This document shows, piece after piece, positions 1 to 12,927 of a stretch of DNA of 64,000 bases; the stretch's first letter is position 1; every line of letters begins with the position of its first letter. Source of the DNA: Platycnemis pennipes (lineage: Eukaryota > Arthropoda > Insecta > Odonata > Platycnemididae); the NCBI GenBank assembly GCA_933228895.1, contig OW121853.1, positions 122,904,133 through 122,968,132 on the forward strand, written 5' to 3'. A program made the position numbers and the translations under genes. The notes beneath the pieces are model-generated. The model ran no database searches, was not told the origin of the DNA, and was given only the letters and a program-made list of their open reading frames with translations.

Positions 1-1667
1 ACTAAGAGGCACGACAAATTGGAACAATGCAACACTAACTTTCCTCACATTGTGAACAATTTGAATAAAAGTTTCCATCCGTCAGCTATTTTGTTAGAAA
101 TAATTATTTTCTGTTTTCAAAAAAGTTGACCTACACGAAGTCCTCATATTTTTTTCCGTGGGTGATTGCGAAGTTTCAACAAGAAAATACGGCAAAGCGA
201 ATGAAGTATTACAACATTTTATACCTCATATTATCACTACTTTTTTAAACAAACTACAAGTAACTTTCCACGTAAGAGGCAGAAACATTTGAAATTAATT
301 AAAAATTAACATCCCCCAATTATTCCATTAAGTTACACAAAGTAGCATACACATATTTCAGACGGGAGGAATTCCGACACAAACTTTAAGGATAAAAGTG
401 CGTGTTATACGCCAATAAACACGGTACGTGCTCCGCATTGGCAGAGAGTAATATTCCTGTTCGAATTTTACCCAGATGTTTATTAAATTACTGGCAGTCA
501 CCTTAGGTCTTTTATGCATCTATAAAATGACGCTGTGAGATGTCAAAATCGATCAACTCATAAAACGATTGTGGAATTGTACGTACAAAGTGTTTTTCGT
601 CACGTGTAATTTAACCAGACTACCCAAAACCCAAATATGCAGTTCCCCACGACACTTCGGCCTTTTAACACATGGTCTCTCTCTCATCGACACCAGCAGA
701 CATCTTTACTAAATGAAAACGTGTAACCACAAACCTTGCTTTCCATAGATAAACAGTTTCCATTACTGAAATTCGTTAATTTCGTTTCTATATTACGCAG
801 ATGAGAATCTCCGAAAAATATTACGCCCTCATAATACATCAACGATTCGATAGCAACCCAATGCTATAAACCTAACGGAGAACAATGCTGGAGAACCCAG
901 AGATTTGTAATCTCTATACGTAGTTCGTTGGTCAATAGAAATAACTACAATAGCTGGCGGAGATGGATGTAATTTGAGAGCAAGGAAGCTTCCAAAAGCA
1001 TCCCCAAAGCGATTCCAAGAAGTGCCAGCTTGGATTTGAAAAGATTATTTCGAAGAATTTGAAGCACGCTCGGGTTCCACGGGGAATCCACAAGTAAAGG
1101 AGAGTTCACTCGCTATTTTAGTCATGCGATACCGTTCGAGAGCGAAGATGACTCCAGCACATGGACCGCACACAGAATTTTCATTTCCAACCCCGATGGA
1201 GAGATCCATAACAAAAGGACAGCAGCAAGCTCTGCAAAGAGAAACCCGAGATTATGATCACCACCAAAGAGCGAAGGAGGTGTTACAAGACGAGAAAATA
1301 AAGGAAGATAACGCGGCAGTACCTACGTGGAGACACGATAGAGAGCATTCAACGCACAACTCACGTCCTCTGAGCGAACGATCTTTCTCTGGAGGCTCGC
1401 GAAGCATCGGATGTATACGTTTCCATGGAAATAGGATTCGGAGGGCTGTCCGTATGGGGAAGACGGAAACTTAGTATTGCGGAGTTATCACCTCCACCCA
1501 CTCGTCTCCGAGGCAACCCTTTGCATGCAACGTGGATAAAGATGTTTTAGGCCCCCTAATATTCATTCACCACTGGTATCATCAACGAAAGGACGGCATT
1601 TTAAAAAAACCTGAAGGAAAGAACTCTAAAGCAGGGGCCCGAATACTAATGATAGCGCTCACAACCA
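1..1667. other. No gene recognised
   Basis: AT-rich sequence apart from a partial repeat at 520-612. The 116-codon frame 1124-1474 has no recognisable domain or flanking splice signals and is not called. Confidence 0.5.
520..612. repeat. Interspersed repeat, copy 1 (partial)
   Basis: ATGACGCTGTGAGATGTCAA, AAATCGATC and TGTGGAATTGTACGTACAAA resemble 14283-14350. Confidence 0.45.
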
Positions 1668-2178
1668 CATCATCATTGGTCAACAATGCTAGGATTGGTT
1701 TGACGCAGCTTTCCACTCGATTCTTCCATCGGCCAACCTTTTCATTGTGACGTAATTCTTCTCTTTTAAATCCCTCACAACCTGTTCAATGTATCTCATT
1801 CGAGGCCTGCCTTTTCCAATCTTCCCGTTCACTTTTCCCTCGACGATAGTGTTCATCAGGCCATCATATCTCAAGATATATCCGATTAAGTTGTCCCTTC
1901 TTTTTAGAGTTTTCAGCAGACTTATTTTTTCTCCCACTCTTCTTAGGACTTCCTCGTTACTTACTCGGTCGATCCATTTAATCTTCAGCATTCTTCTGTA
2001 GCACCACATTTCGAATGATTCCACCCTTTTCTTCTCCGCTGCTCTCATCGTCCATGCCTCACTGCCGTAAAGAGAAATACTACAGATGTATGTTCTGATA
2101 AACTGTTTCCTTACTTCTACGCTTGTATTTCCAGCTGTAAGTATATTCTTCTTTTGATAGAATGCCCTCTTTGTTATC
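1668..2178 (-). mobile_element. RTE-like LINE 3' end (5'-truncated)
   Basis: Minus-strand frame 2048-1689 reads MRAAEKKRVESFEMWCYRRM, then NEEVLRRVGEKISLLKTLKR, IGYILRYDGLM, GKGRPRMRYIEQVV and ends KAASNQS, the C-terminal part of the family's reverse transcriptase. The 3' end is the shared TTGACCAATGATGATG tail. Frame is intact over 119 codons. Confidence 0.88.
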
Positions 2179-2447
2179 GCAAATAATAATTTCTCTCAAG
2201 AAATACAAAATGTGACGCACATCCTACAAATTATGTACGGCGTTTCAAATCACGAATTTCAGTCGGTAAATTAAGTTATTAGGCGATTAATGTGTGCAGT
2301 GCGCTTCTGGAGGAGTTGGTGTTCCTGAAAACGATTGAGAGAACATGAGAGAAGGATCTAGCGCTTCGAATTCATCGCTCCACCTGGTAAAGCTGGGGAC
2401 CAATGATGAAGGAAAAGAATGTCTCAAATTACGCGTATACAGGGAGG

Positions 2448-2860
2448 GCATGGTATTTCCTCGTAAAATCAGGGATATTAATAGCTGTAAATACATCTAA
2501 TAGTATAAATACAAGTGTAATAATGGATAGCGTCGGTAGTTTATGTTAGTAAAAGAACCTTAACCCAGACTAACAGCATATTTTTGCATGCTTGCTTTGC
2601 TATTTTTACCTTTTTAAAATGTAATGTTTAGAGTAGTATATTAATACTAAATGTTTTATGCATGACGTGTAGTGAATGTTTGGTATGAATTCATCCCCTG
2701 TCACACCCCTCTATGGTGTCTTTCAGGGTACCATGTAGATGTACCAGGAGGAGTTTCAGCTGAAGATGGATGTGGTCAGGGTCAAAGGTTAGCAGACACC
2801 AGAGTGCGGCACGCACAGCTCAACCTATTGCTCCAGATGTCGTCTAGCAGATAACAAGTG
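2448..2860 (+). mobile_element. CR1-like LINE 3' end
   Basis: Starts at the FPRKIRDIN remnant and continues through the family's 3' UTR: GTAACAT/GGTAG block, TTTTTGCATG, and the terminal CCTGTCACACCCCT, CAGGGTACCATGTAGATGTA words shared with 12.9 and 18.9 kb. Confidence 0.75.
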
Positions 2861-2880
2861 CATTAGATTCAAGATGAGAT

Positions 2881-3415
2881 AATGGGGGCGTTTACTCGGA
2901 ACCGAAATCGCAATTTTGTTAACGAAATTGTTAGATGGAAACGAAAACAGAATTTTAGAGAAAAAATTAATCTTCTAACCACAACCATTCACTCATACAT
3001 CAAAAATTAAAATAAGCAAAAGGTGACGCCCACCGAAAAAGCTGCTGTGATAACATTGAAGTCATTTTCCTCCCGTCCTTGACTGCTCTTATGGGAAGGG
3101 AAGGAAGTGGAGGGGGGTTCCCGGAAGGTCTGCTCGCACAGATGCTGTCGCAATCGCTCCCATTGGGAGAGCCAGCTGTGTCCCCCCCCTATTGCGATAA
3201 GGCGAAGCAGCTTCGCGGGCTCAGTTGTGATTGGACGAAGTCGATATACGTCAGAGGTTGCACCACACCCACTTTTCCAAAAGGGTTAAATCATCAGTTT
3301 TTCGCCGCTTATAATTCGAGAAATAATTAACGGATCAAAAAACGAAAAAATACGGGTCTTTTTATTTTACAAACTCTATCAGATTCGGCAATAAAATATG
3401 TTTAAAGACCTCATT
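2881..3415. mobile_element. MITE family A (AATGGGGNCGTTTA termini), copy 1
   Basis: Starts AATGGGGGCGTTTACTCGG and ends near GTTTAAAGACCTCATT, imperfect inverted ends. Shares with the copies at 6.8, 16.9 and 19.7 kb the words AACCACAACCATTCACTCAT and GTGATTGGACGAAG. No transposase; the short frames inside are not genes. Confidence 0.8.
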
Positions 3416-6400
3416 AAACTAACAATGAGAGTATTCACAACTAATGTGAATATAATATCTACCACCGTGCTGGGTTTATTCGGATTTGTTTAGACTGATT
3501 TCCTAAGACCCTCTATTCTAAGCAGGCTCAGATTTTTCATCGCATATCGTCCTTTTTATGTTTCACTACTGTTATGCCCTGGTTCGCCTCAGCAGTTTCA
3601 TCGAACCACATCCCCCTCCCGAGGTAGTATATAATCAGATCTCCGGGCTTAAAAAGATGGTCTTCTCTCCGCGAATCCCTTCTTCTCAGTATCTTTTCCA
3701 ATAAATCCCCAACCTCCAACGACCCTATACCACTCTTGACAGAACCTCCTGGTTCGTCGACATCTCATCAATTCTATCGTTCTGCTCCGGCGACGCACGC
3801 CCAAAAACTCAATCCCCTTCCACGAGATGGCATCTCGTTCGCCCAAGTTTCGCCTCCACGTAACAGGACACGCGAACACATAAAAACCTACATTGTATTC
3901 CCCTTGAGTCTACGCCGGGTCCTTTTTGGAGGCAAATATTTATTCAAAGCCTCTTGCATCGAGTTTATCATTCTCAGTATGTTCCCCACCGCAACTTCTG
4001 CTTTATGACCCCTTACTTCTGCCGGTGGATTTCTGTAAGCTATCGAAGAAAAGGCAGCGCAATATCATTCCCTAAGAGTCATGGCTGGTATCATCATCAG
4101 AATGACCTCTATTTTTAGTTTCGGCCTCATCCCTGGGGAAATTTATTTAATAAAAATTATTTCAACACTACAGATTTTCACAGAATGATTCATTGCGTAC
4201 TAACTAGTTTTCCACGCACGTACGTCATCATCAACTAAATGTACCAGAAAACGACGCCTATACATTGCAATATGGTCCGAATCATAGAAACAATTTATTG
4301 GAATTTGGATTTGAATTGGAATATTTTTCATTTCATTATCATAAATGCTAATGGCGGACCAAATGACGGGCCTGAGACTTATGCAGTGCAGATGCACCGA
4401 TCTCAATAAAAATGCTTACAGTACAATACAGACATTCAATCCTGCTACGATTCATCCCCAGCTACGTGAAGAAAACTGCGATATCAGGTCTGCCGACTAG
4501 ATTTATCTCCGTGCCCGAATTGGCCCTATTCCACCCCATCGTTCCAAAAAATATTCCGTAATTATGGCGCTTAACTTACTCTCAAATTCGATGATGGCAC
4601 ATGCTAAATATCACAGGAAGAAAGATAAATACAATTTTCTTATGACTGAATAAATGAGATTATAATTCAGTGAAGAACAAGTAATTTAAAAAAAATCCAA
4701 AATTTCGTTATAGCCTTCTTGCAAACATTTTGTCCAGGGCATTACTTAAGATCCTGTCGCTAAAACGAATAACTGTGAGTTATCACCACCAAATTGATTG
4801 CCCCACCAAAAATGTTTTTTCATGAATATTCCTTCGCAGTTAACATATAACTTATTTATACAGAATCATCATCATGAACTAGCCTGGTCACTCTGTATTA
4901 TTTCAATTTCCCTCGTATGGTAGGTAATAAATTCCGATACAGGAGAAACAGTTACTTAAAATGGAGACCCAGTGGTTTCCCAACTACCCGAGGTCTTCCC
5001 ATTCACAACATCATGAAAGCAAATGACTTTTAAGAAATGGAGAGGAATTGAAGGAGATGGAATCTTTGGGGAGACCACCTTCGTTGACTGGACGACTAGA
5101 TTTCAGATGGATATCGTCAAGTGGAAGAACAAATAGTCTCGATGCTTTTCATACATGGGAGCAAATATATGTATTTGGAGAGGTGTCCAAGGCTCAACTG
5201 CAAAAGAGAGGGCGAAGGTGAGACGAGGGAGGGAGAGGGGTGGGAGGGAAATGGCGCCAGGGAGTTGGCGGGGGCCAAAGGGGTGGGGGCGTGTGGCGCC
5301 AGGGAGCGGCGCCCCTCCACGTGGAGGAGAGGGTGCGGGGAGGTGACGCGGGGGATGATTTCGGCCGTCCCAGCAGCGGACGGGGTCGTGCAGGGGGTGA
5401 CACGGAGACAGTGCCCTTCGCGGCGGCTGAGAGGGTGGCAGAAGACATCCGAAGGGGATGATAAGGAGGGCGAGGCAGAAATGTAATTCAGGGTGCACGG
5501 TTTCCATGGGAGGGAGAGGAGAGGGAAAGAGAGGGTTGGGAGATGCCGACCCGCACTTCATTCAGATTCCCTCGACTATCTCCTCTGCCTGATTCGAATT
5601 TTGAAAGACCGAGCACACGGCCGACGCCGTGCGGAAAGGTAACCAACAGCAAAGAATATATTTCCCTCACCTGATGAATTTATTCATGACAGTTGTTCAA
5701 CTTCTTCAATTTTAGAAAAATATTGTCCCCTACGACCGTTTTTTTCTTACTTTCCCTGGGGAAAATTTTATTTTTGGAAAACAATCCCGTTCTTCGCTTT
5801 CTGTTTCTCATACTCAGTACAAGCACAATATAACATAAAATTCATAACGGTATACAATAGTTGTAAACACTGACAGGCGGAAAGCAGATATAAACCCTGT
5901 CCGAAACGTGTGTTTCTAGCGCTAAGCATACATACTACAATGCCTGCTTCCAGGTGGAGGGGGGTACCATCGGAAACACACGAAGTATGTCCGAACGCGA
6001 AGCACTCTGGGGGAAGCATGCTACGAAGCCAAAGCACAGAAGCACGCTTCCATGTAGGCTTCGAAGCATTGTTGGCGAGAATAACAAAAGTTGGCGGAGC
6101 CGTTGGCTACTTATAAATATCTGTAGTATTTATTTTTTAACTTAGTATATTATACTTGCATAATTATTAATATACATATCAATGATAAGATTAATATACA
6201 TACAATCGCTCTTTTTCTTCCGATCTAAATATTTGATACATGTTGCCCTTTATCGTGTTTCACTACACCTAGTGTTTTTTTTTGTTGCCACTACTGCTTA
6301 ACGTCGCTCCTGACCGTAGATCGTCCGAATATGAAGTATTCTTTCCCAAGCATGCTTCATTGTACGTCAGCAATACGTTATCATCAAGAATGCTTTGCCG

Positions 6401-6783
6401 AAGCATACTTTTGGTTTTCGGATACCGCTATAGTTTAAAAGACAGCTCCATCGCGACTTTTACTCCAGGTAAAACTGAGCTCCTTTAACTCATCACAAAA
6501 TATTTGCTACCAACATCATCAAAAACTGGTGCTCGATCACGCCTGGTGATGCCAAAGCAATTGGTACTTTGTGAAGAATCGAGTGTTTTCTGCGTGATTC
6601 ATGTATTATAAAATTTACTGTTTATATTTTACGCAAGCGCCTATATATATGTATCCACCGGAAAACTCATTGTTGCACCCAATAAGAGCAATGTAATTCT
6701 TGTCTTAATCCAGAAAAGTTTAGAAACTGATTTTGGACCAATGCGTTCGATACCTCCAAAGTAATAGGAAACGATCACACGGA
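3416..6783. other. No gene recognised
   Basis: Unique-looking AT-rich DNA around the G-rich island 5180-5500. Around 5990-6090 and 6330-6420 GAAGCA/TGCTTC words recur in both orientations (AGCATGCTACGAAGCC, AAGCATGCTTCATTG), possibly a decayed inverted-repeat element. Confidence 0.45.
5180..5500. other. G-rich, CpG-containing island
   Basis: About 320 bp of strongly GC-rich, purine-biased plus strand (runs such as GGGAGGGAGAGGGGTGGGAG and GGGGCCAAAGGGGTGGGGGC in shorter form). It opens several frames on both strands by composition alone. It could be a promoter-type island or a G-quadruplex-prone tract; no TATA box, splice site or known protein supports a gene. Confidence 0.5.
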
Positions 6784-7308
6784 AACGGGTTCGTTAACTC
6801 GGAACTTTGTACACAAAATTGTTAGATGGAAGCGTAAAAAATCAATTTTAGTGAAAAAATTAATATTCTAACCAGAGCCATTCACTCATAATTCAAAAAT
6901 AAAAATAAGCAAAAGCTGACGCCCATCGAACGAGCTGCGTTAAGGATTACTACGTCATCCACCTCCCCTCCTTCACTGTTTTGAGGAAGAATGGGAAGGG
7001 AGCGGAGGTGGGGAGGGGAGATCTGCCTGAAGAGATCCTGTCGCAACCTCTTCCATTGGCAGAGTCAGTGCTGTGTGTCCCCCATTGTGATAAGGCGAAG
7101 GAGCTCGACGGTCTCAGATGTGACTGGACGAAGAGGATAGAGTACGAGTTCCTTGGCTCACCCACTTACCCGACATGATTAAAAACAGTTTTTCACCACT
7201 TATACCTCGAGAATTCATTGATGGATAGAAGAACGGAAAATTTTGGGTATTTTTACTCCACAAACTCTATAAGATTCTGCAATTAAAAATATGGTAAACG
7301 ACCCCATT
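6784..7308. mobile_element. MITE family A, copy 2
   Basis: Left end partly decayed (ACGGGTTCGTTAACTCGG); right end GGTAAACGACCCCATT is well preserved. About 75-80 percent similar to the other copies by eye. Confidence 0.75.
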
Positions 7309-7549
7309 GTGTGATTATTTCGAATGTCCCGTAAATTAATTAGCGATCGATTAGATCAAGATTCTCACTTTCCAGATTGAAATATAGATCAAGGCAGGGG
7401 TAACAAACAAATATGTACAGAGAAGAGTAAGCATCAAACACCAGGCTGAAAAACGCTGGATATTTAACCATAGCAAAGTACGAAATTTCCCATGACTGAT
7501 GCAATTACATGATACTTGACGGGTTTTCAAAGAAGCTGACAGTATTGTG

Positions 7550-8020
7550 CACATTCTATCAAAAGAATAATCTACTTACAGTTAGAACTACAAGCATAGA
7601 AGTAAGGAAACAATTCATCAGAACATACATCCGGAACATGTTTCTTTATGGTAGTGAGGTATGGACGATCACAGCAGCGGAGAAGAAAATGGTGGAAACA
7701 TTAGAAATGTGTTGCTTCAGAAGAATTTCAGAAGAAGAAAGAGAAAGAGTAAGAAAAGAGAAGTCTTCTGAATACCCTAAGAAGAAGACGGGACAACTTA
7801 ATCGGCCGCATCACGGGACATGATGGCCTGATGAAGAAAATTGTTGAAGGATAAGTGGACGGGAAGAATGGCAGCGGAAAGCCTGGTGTGAGATATATAG
7901 AACAAGTGATGAAGGATACGAAACAGAAGAAATACATAAATATGAAGATATTAGCCGACAGAAGAAGTCAGTGGAGAATTGCGTCCAACCAATCCCAGGA
8001 TTGCAGACTAATGATGATTT
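7550..8020 (+). mobile_element. RTE-like LINE 3' end with internal deletion
   Basis: Begins CTATCAAAAGAATAATCTAC, codes for VRKQFIRTYIRNMFLYGSEV and WTITAAEKKMVETLEMCC, then loses the INEEVL block by a deletion near 7725 and continues out of frame through the RRKTGQLNRPH (shifted) region to CCAATCCCAGGATTG. Confidence 0.85.
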
Positions 8021-8099
8021 AAACCATTTGAAATTGTCACCTATATTGAAAAGAAATAAGGGCATGCATTAATGTGATACGTTTTACGAAATACGAGCG

Positions 8100-8806
8100 T
8101 GCGCCCAATCGAAATTGGCCCAAGACAATAGCCAGACATCAGCTAAAAATAAATAACAAGAAGACTAATATATTGGCGTGCAGCAAGAAAGAAGAGACCA
8201 AAACTAATGTCAAACTAGGAAAACAAAAACTGGAAGAGGTGAAAGAGTTCTGAGAGGGACGAAGCAAGAAAGAAATAGTTAGTAGAATAGCCCAGGCAAA
8301 GAGGGCATTCTATCAAAAGAAGAATCTACTTACAGCTGGAAATACAAGCGTAGAAGTAAGGAAACAGTTCATCAGAACATATATCTGGAGCATGTTTCTT
8401 TACGGCAGTGAATCATGGACGATGAGAGCAGCGGAGAAGAAAAGGGTGGAAGCATTCGAAATGTGGCGCTACAGAAGAATGATAGAGATGACATCGATCG
8501 ACCGAGAGACAAATGAAGAAGTCCTAAGAAGAGTGGGAGAAAAGAGAAGTCTGCTGGCAACTCTAAAAAGAAGACGGGAAAACTTAATCGGCCATATCTT
8601 GAGACACGATGGCCTGATGAAGACAATCGTCGGAGGAAAAGCGAACGGGAAGATTGGAAAAGGCAGGCCTCGTATGAGATACATGGAACATTTTATAAAG
8701 GATGTAAAAGAGAAGAATTACGTCAAAATGATAAGGTTGGCCGATAGAAGACTCGAGTGGAAAGCAGCGTCAAACCAATCCTAGGATTGTTGACCAATGA
8801 TGATGA
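8100..8806 (+). mobile_element. RTE-like LINE 3' end, longest copy in the window
   Basis: Includes, with stops, the end of the reverse transcriptase domain (KINNKKTNILACSKKEE, NVKLGKQKLEEVKEF) and then an open frame 8392-8784: FLYGSESWTMRAAEKKRVEA, FEMWRYRRMIE, NEEVLRRVGEKRSLLATLKR, IGHILRHDGLMKTIVGGK, KAASNQS. The 3' tail is ATGATGATGATAAT, a short-repeat tail as in RTE-clade LINEs; clade assignment is tentative. Confidence 0.88.
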
Positions 8807-9290
8807 TAATATAAGAGTGCAGGCGTCATCGTAAGTCTTCAAGTCCTCGTAAATATAATAAATACAAAAGCTGCGTTAAGTACCGAGTGCACTATTTTAC
8901 TTTATAACGGAGGGGGGGAAAGAAAATGACGCAATCGGTTGGCAGGATTCACCGGAAATTCCTCCCGTCTTCAAGGAGCGAGCTCCCCCTTCCAAACATC
9001 TTGTTCGACAACGCTCCCGCCCGCGTTACACAGCGACCCAGAAAGCTGGAGCCGAACTATCGCGATCAAGGGCCCAGCATCGCCAGGGCCGCCACGAAGC
9101 GGGACTGCACACCCACTCGGCCCACGAGGGCGGGATGCCAGGGAGAAGAAAAATTAGAAAAAAAAGGTGAAGAAAACAAAAGGAAAAAAGGCTTTCGAGT
9201 TGCTCTCAAATCCACCAGTCTGAGACCAGAATGCTCCTTTCGAGGATAGGATGCCATCTTGAAGGGTTTTTAAGAGTTCTTTGACAGCAA

Positions 9291-10053
9291 TGGGGAATAT
9301 GCATGACATTTGTTTCTCGAAGATTAATGATGTACTTGATGCAAAATTTTCTCACCAATCTAAATATATAAGCCAAATTTTTCTACGCCCACCACAAAGA
9401 GTATTAAATGATATTAAAATGTTCCCGGAAATTGACGAAATTCACGTGACCTGAAACTCCTTCTGACGTCACTGCACGGTATACGTTCCATATTGATACG
9501 GAGAAAAACATTTGTTTAAAAGACAACGAAGCGAATATATTGTTTTGAGGTTTTTAGCCGTTTCTCGAACGAAACGATGACCGAAAAAATACTTAAAAAA
9601 GCACATTCCGACAACTTCCTTTGGTTGACTCCCTTATGGCGGCGTTCTCCTTAAAAAAAACAGTGATTGCATAGACGTAGTAGAAATTCTTGGGCACTAA
9701 ACCAGGCATTATATAATTAACGGACGATTTCCTCGTTACAATCCATACTGCGTAAATAAAAAATCGAAATACAATCGTTTATTGCATTAAAATAATGAGA
9801 TAAATAAATACTTTTTTGTCAAGTATTCATTTAACAGCTTACCTCCACACATAAACAGATAAACAACGCCCATAGTGATACCGTGAAGTGACGTCATGCC
9901 ATGACGTCATGTTTTTCAGCTGCCGAAAAGGTACGATTTTCAAAGCGTAATATCTTTGGAACAAAGCTTAATTCTTCGGTGAAATTTTCGCCAAGCACAT
10001 TTTAGGTAATACACTTCACATTCAAAGAGTTATAAAAATAGTGCATGTTCCCC
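9291..10053. mobile_element. MITE family B (TGGGGAAYATGCA termini), copy 1
   Basis: Ends TGGGGAATATGCATGA and TAGTGCATGTTCCCCA. About 763 bp and the reverse complement of the element at 21902-22665. Contains a short AAAAAACAGTGATTGC stretch, no coding capacity. Confidence 0.85.
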
Positions 10054-11289
10054 ATCGGTTACCCAGATTAGTCACCCATTGTTACCGGAGGCGAAGGGAA
10101 CGAAGAGCGCCAGTGAGAGATCTTGGAATTCACGGCAAACATTATTAATTCTTTTCTTTCTGGCAATACGCACTGGAATAGGACAATGAGTATCGTGTGC
10201 TTGTATTAGGACTAAGTTTAGGTTAGTGACCAACATAATAAGTATTCGGATCATCCATCATCAAATTCCACATGTACTTTATCCGCACCGACATCGCAAA
10301 ATATTACAATTTTGTTCTTCGACAGACTATTTTTTCTAATAAAACAACATGAACGAAAAGCTCTGCCCACATAACCTCCTGAGATCCGCCCAGCATTAAA
10401 AAATTTGAATTCATTTGAAAAACGAACAGCAACATATAAACAAAAAGAAACTCCGTCCGTCGGATCGGACGTTAAGCCGTGGTCCCCTTGGCGCCTTTCG
10501 TTAAGAGTAGGTTAAACCCTTCCTCCGTTTCCTGAAAACTCCTACCATTACCCAATTACCCACCTATCCTAAATGGCGCAAATGATCTCAGCTGTCGGTC
10601 GCCTCCCCTGAATAACCAACCAACCAACCGGAGTGCCGTTCTCGTCACATTGTGCATTTTTCAATAACAACTCCTAACCCAATCAACAATACAATTACAA
10701 TCTCCAAGACAATCGTATTGCTCAGAGAAAGTACGGATTACAACAACTCAGTCTGGATGGTGGGAGATTTTAAAAATTATTTTCCAATTGCGGGAATCAC
10801 CCGGGAACGTTGATGACCCTAGCTATCCCCCAACGCTAACTTGAGCAGTGCCTTTGTAGTTGCTTCGCGAAGCGAAAGCCAGATGTCTCTGCAGGCATTG
10901 CATTCGAGTTGGAGCGGCCAATGTTAAATCCTGTGTGAGTCGTATGCTCCGCGCAGCACGCGCCTCGTTCATCACACGGCGAAACGCATTTCGATTTGTT
11001 TGGAAAGGCTGAGATGGTTTTGATGACGCGTGTAACGTTTGATTTGAATTGTGTTGTGGATGCTGGGTTGCTGGGGAGTTGTTGATGGAGGAAAGGGGGG
11101 GATTGTTGAGAGAATAGGATTTGGGGAAGGATGCTGGAGACATCAAGAAACATTGTATTGGCACGAATAAAGAGTTGTGAAACGAAAATAAACGTCTCAC
11201 GTTACACGCGGCAGGACATAAACCAAGGCTTACTCGTGCAAGATACGAAACACGCTCACCACTGCAGTTTAAGTCCCGGTCACCTTATG
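10054..11289. other. No gene recognised apart from a SINE
   Basis: Holds the SINE 10446-10636. The rest, including the overlapping minus-strand frames 10823-11200, shows no domain or splice pattern. Confidence 0.45.
10446..10636 (+). mobile_element. tRNA-derived SINE, body and tail (head missing)
   Basis: CGTCCGTCGGATCGGACGTT, GTGGTCCCCTTGGCGCC, then CCTAAATGGCGCAAATGATC and a tail of CCAACCAACC units at 10618-10630. Same family as 35336-35665, opposite strand. Confidence 0.7.
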
Positions 11290-11797
11290 CTAGCTCTACA
11301 CACTAGGATGAGCGGCCCGGATCAGCCGACATAACGGCTGATCCCACCGTGTAGAGGCGCCACCATTGTTCAGCCGAGGGGTTGGCTCAGCAAGCCTCGG
11401 GACCCCAGCCAAGGAGAGTAGAGAACTCTACTTCTCTACTCTCCTTGACCCCAGCTTAAGTAATACGTTTTGTTTTTGTTCGGATTAAACAACTCGTGTG
11501 GCGCGAAAACACGGTTGCTATTTAAAACTTGGATAAATAAGATTCTCGATCCAATGGAAGGAAACGGGGAAAAAGTTCCGGAAAGTACCGAAGGTAATAG
11601 AAAGTGATAATATACCAGTGGAATTATCTCATTCGCTCAATAATCATCTATGCCAGTCATGCTGAGTGTTTACAATGTCATTTGTAAACTTCGGCACCAG
11701 ATGGCGAAGCGTCGATTTAAGTGCTTCGTGTAGAAAGGAAGGTGGCTCAACGTTCAGGCTGAGCCAAATACGCTGAGCGCAGGCGGACGTGTAGAAG
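11290..11797. mobile_element. Probable TIR element with CTCTACAC ends
   Basis: CTCTACACACTAGGATGAGC at the left and CGCAGGCGGACGTGTAGAAG at the right are approximate reverse complements, with GGCTGA/TCAGCC words repeated inward on both sides. Ends are not sharp. Confidence 0.4.
11410..11446. repeat. Perfect short hairpin flanked by 9-bp direct repeats
   Basis: AAGGAGAGTAGAGAA (11411-11425) and its exact reverse complement (11432-11446) with a 6-nt loop. GACCCCAGC stands on both sides at 11401-11409 and 11447-11455. Confidence 0.8.
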
Positions 11798-11904
11798 AGG
11801 CATTACCGATGTCGTAGTAACGTTCGAAGCATCGCGGAAATGGAACATCGTAAACTGTAGATAAACACATTGTCAACTTAATATGGTTGCATGATCAATA
11901 TACC

Positions 11905-12215
11905 ATCGTCATCATCAGTCAACAATCCTAGGATTGGTTTGACGCAGCCCTCCACTCGATTCTTCTATCGGCCAACCTCTTCACATTGACGTTACTCCTC
12001 TCTTTTACATCCTTCAGAACTTGTTCCATACCTCATACGAGGCCTGTATTTTCCATTCTTCCCGTTCACTTTTCCCTCGACGATTGTCTTCATCAGGCCA
12101 TCGTGTCTTAAGTAATGGCCGATTAAGTTGTCCCGCCCTCTTTTTAAGGTTTTCAGTGGACATCTCTTCCCTCCCACTCTTCTTAAGACTTCTTCGTTTG
12201 CCAATCAATCTACCA
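11905..12215 (-). mobile_element. RTE-like LINE 3' end, short copy
   Basis: Minus strand reads NEEVLRRVGGKRCPLKTLKR, IGHYLRHDGLMKTIVEGKVN, then frameshifts. Same 3' junction word as the other copies at 11905-11945. Confidence 0.85.
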
Positions 12216-12589
12216 TTGAGACGAAAACTGGGAAAACATTAATCATGATATCGAAAGAGACAAAATTAATGGATATGTTCCGGGCGTTTGTTGATGAAGA
12301 GGTGGGATGGAGCGGCATTTAATTAAAAAAAACTTCAAAAGATAAAATACATATAACCTTTTGACTTCTTAATTTGATTGCATGCCTGGAGATCGTTCAT
12401 TCCCTGCCACACACCCTTGCGGTGGTTTGCTGGGTACTATTATGAAAATACAGCCGCAATAAGTGGTGATACCTGCTTTTCCCCCAGAGCTGAGATACAA
12501 TTTTGTCACATGTTCAATATAACCATTTCGGAAGAGCAGCGCTGGGTAACGATGGTAGCCAAAGAGTAGTGGGTAAGCGCAATGGCCAG

Positions 12590-12850
12590 TTGCATGGGTT
12601 TTAAACTTTTGAGAGAATAATTAGGTTGGGAATCATTATCAGATCGTAGGTTAAAGTACAGATTAAATCTCCTGCAGAGATTAAAACGGACATCTTTCAT
12701 GAAGATGTTGAAAATATAATAAAAACTTCTGCTTATTATGCTACATTTGACCAGATAAATAAGATTAGAGATATAGATTGTCGTACCGATAGATTCAAAA
12801 TGCCATTTCCCCCGTACTATATGAGAACACAATAGGCAGCATAGCAAAGG
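12590..12850 (+). mobile_element. CR1-like LINE fragment, degraded
   Basis: Diverged copy of the coding end seen at 12928-13194: words for LGIIIRS-RRLKYRLNLLQR, NIIKTSAYYATFDQINKIRD and DRFKMPFPPYYMRT in shifting frames. Confidence 0.7.
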
Positions 12851-12927
12851 GATAGGTAAGTGAAATATTGTTTGAGTAGTCTGTAGTGTTAGTAGTTGAG
12901 TTGTAGTAGAGAGTTGAGAGTTAGTAG

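Noticed and set aside
5103..5561. 152-codon minus-strand frame and overlapping plus-strand frames
   Set aside because: All lie over the G-rich island, where stop codons are rare by composition. The translation is low-complexity Pro/Ser or Gly/Arg-rich, with no domain.
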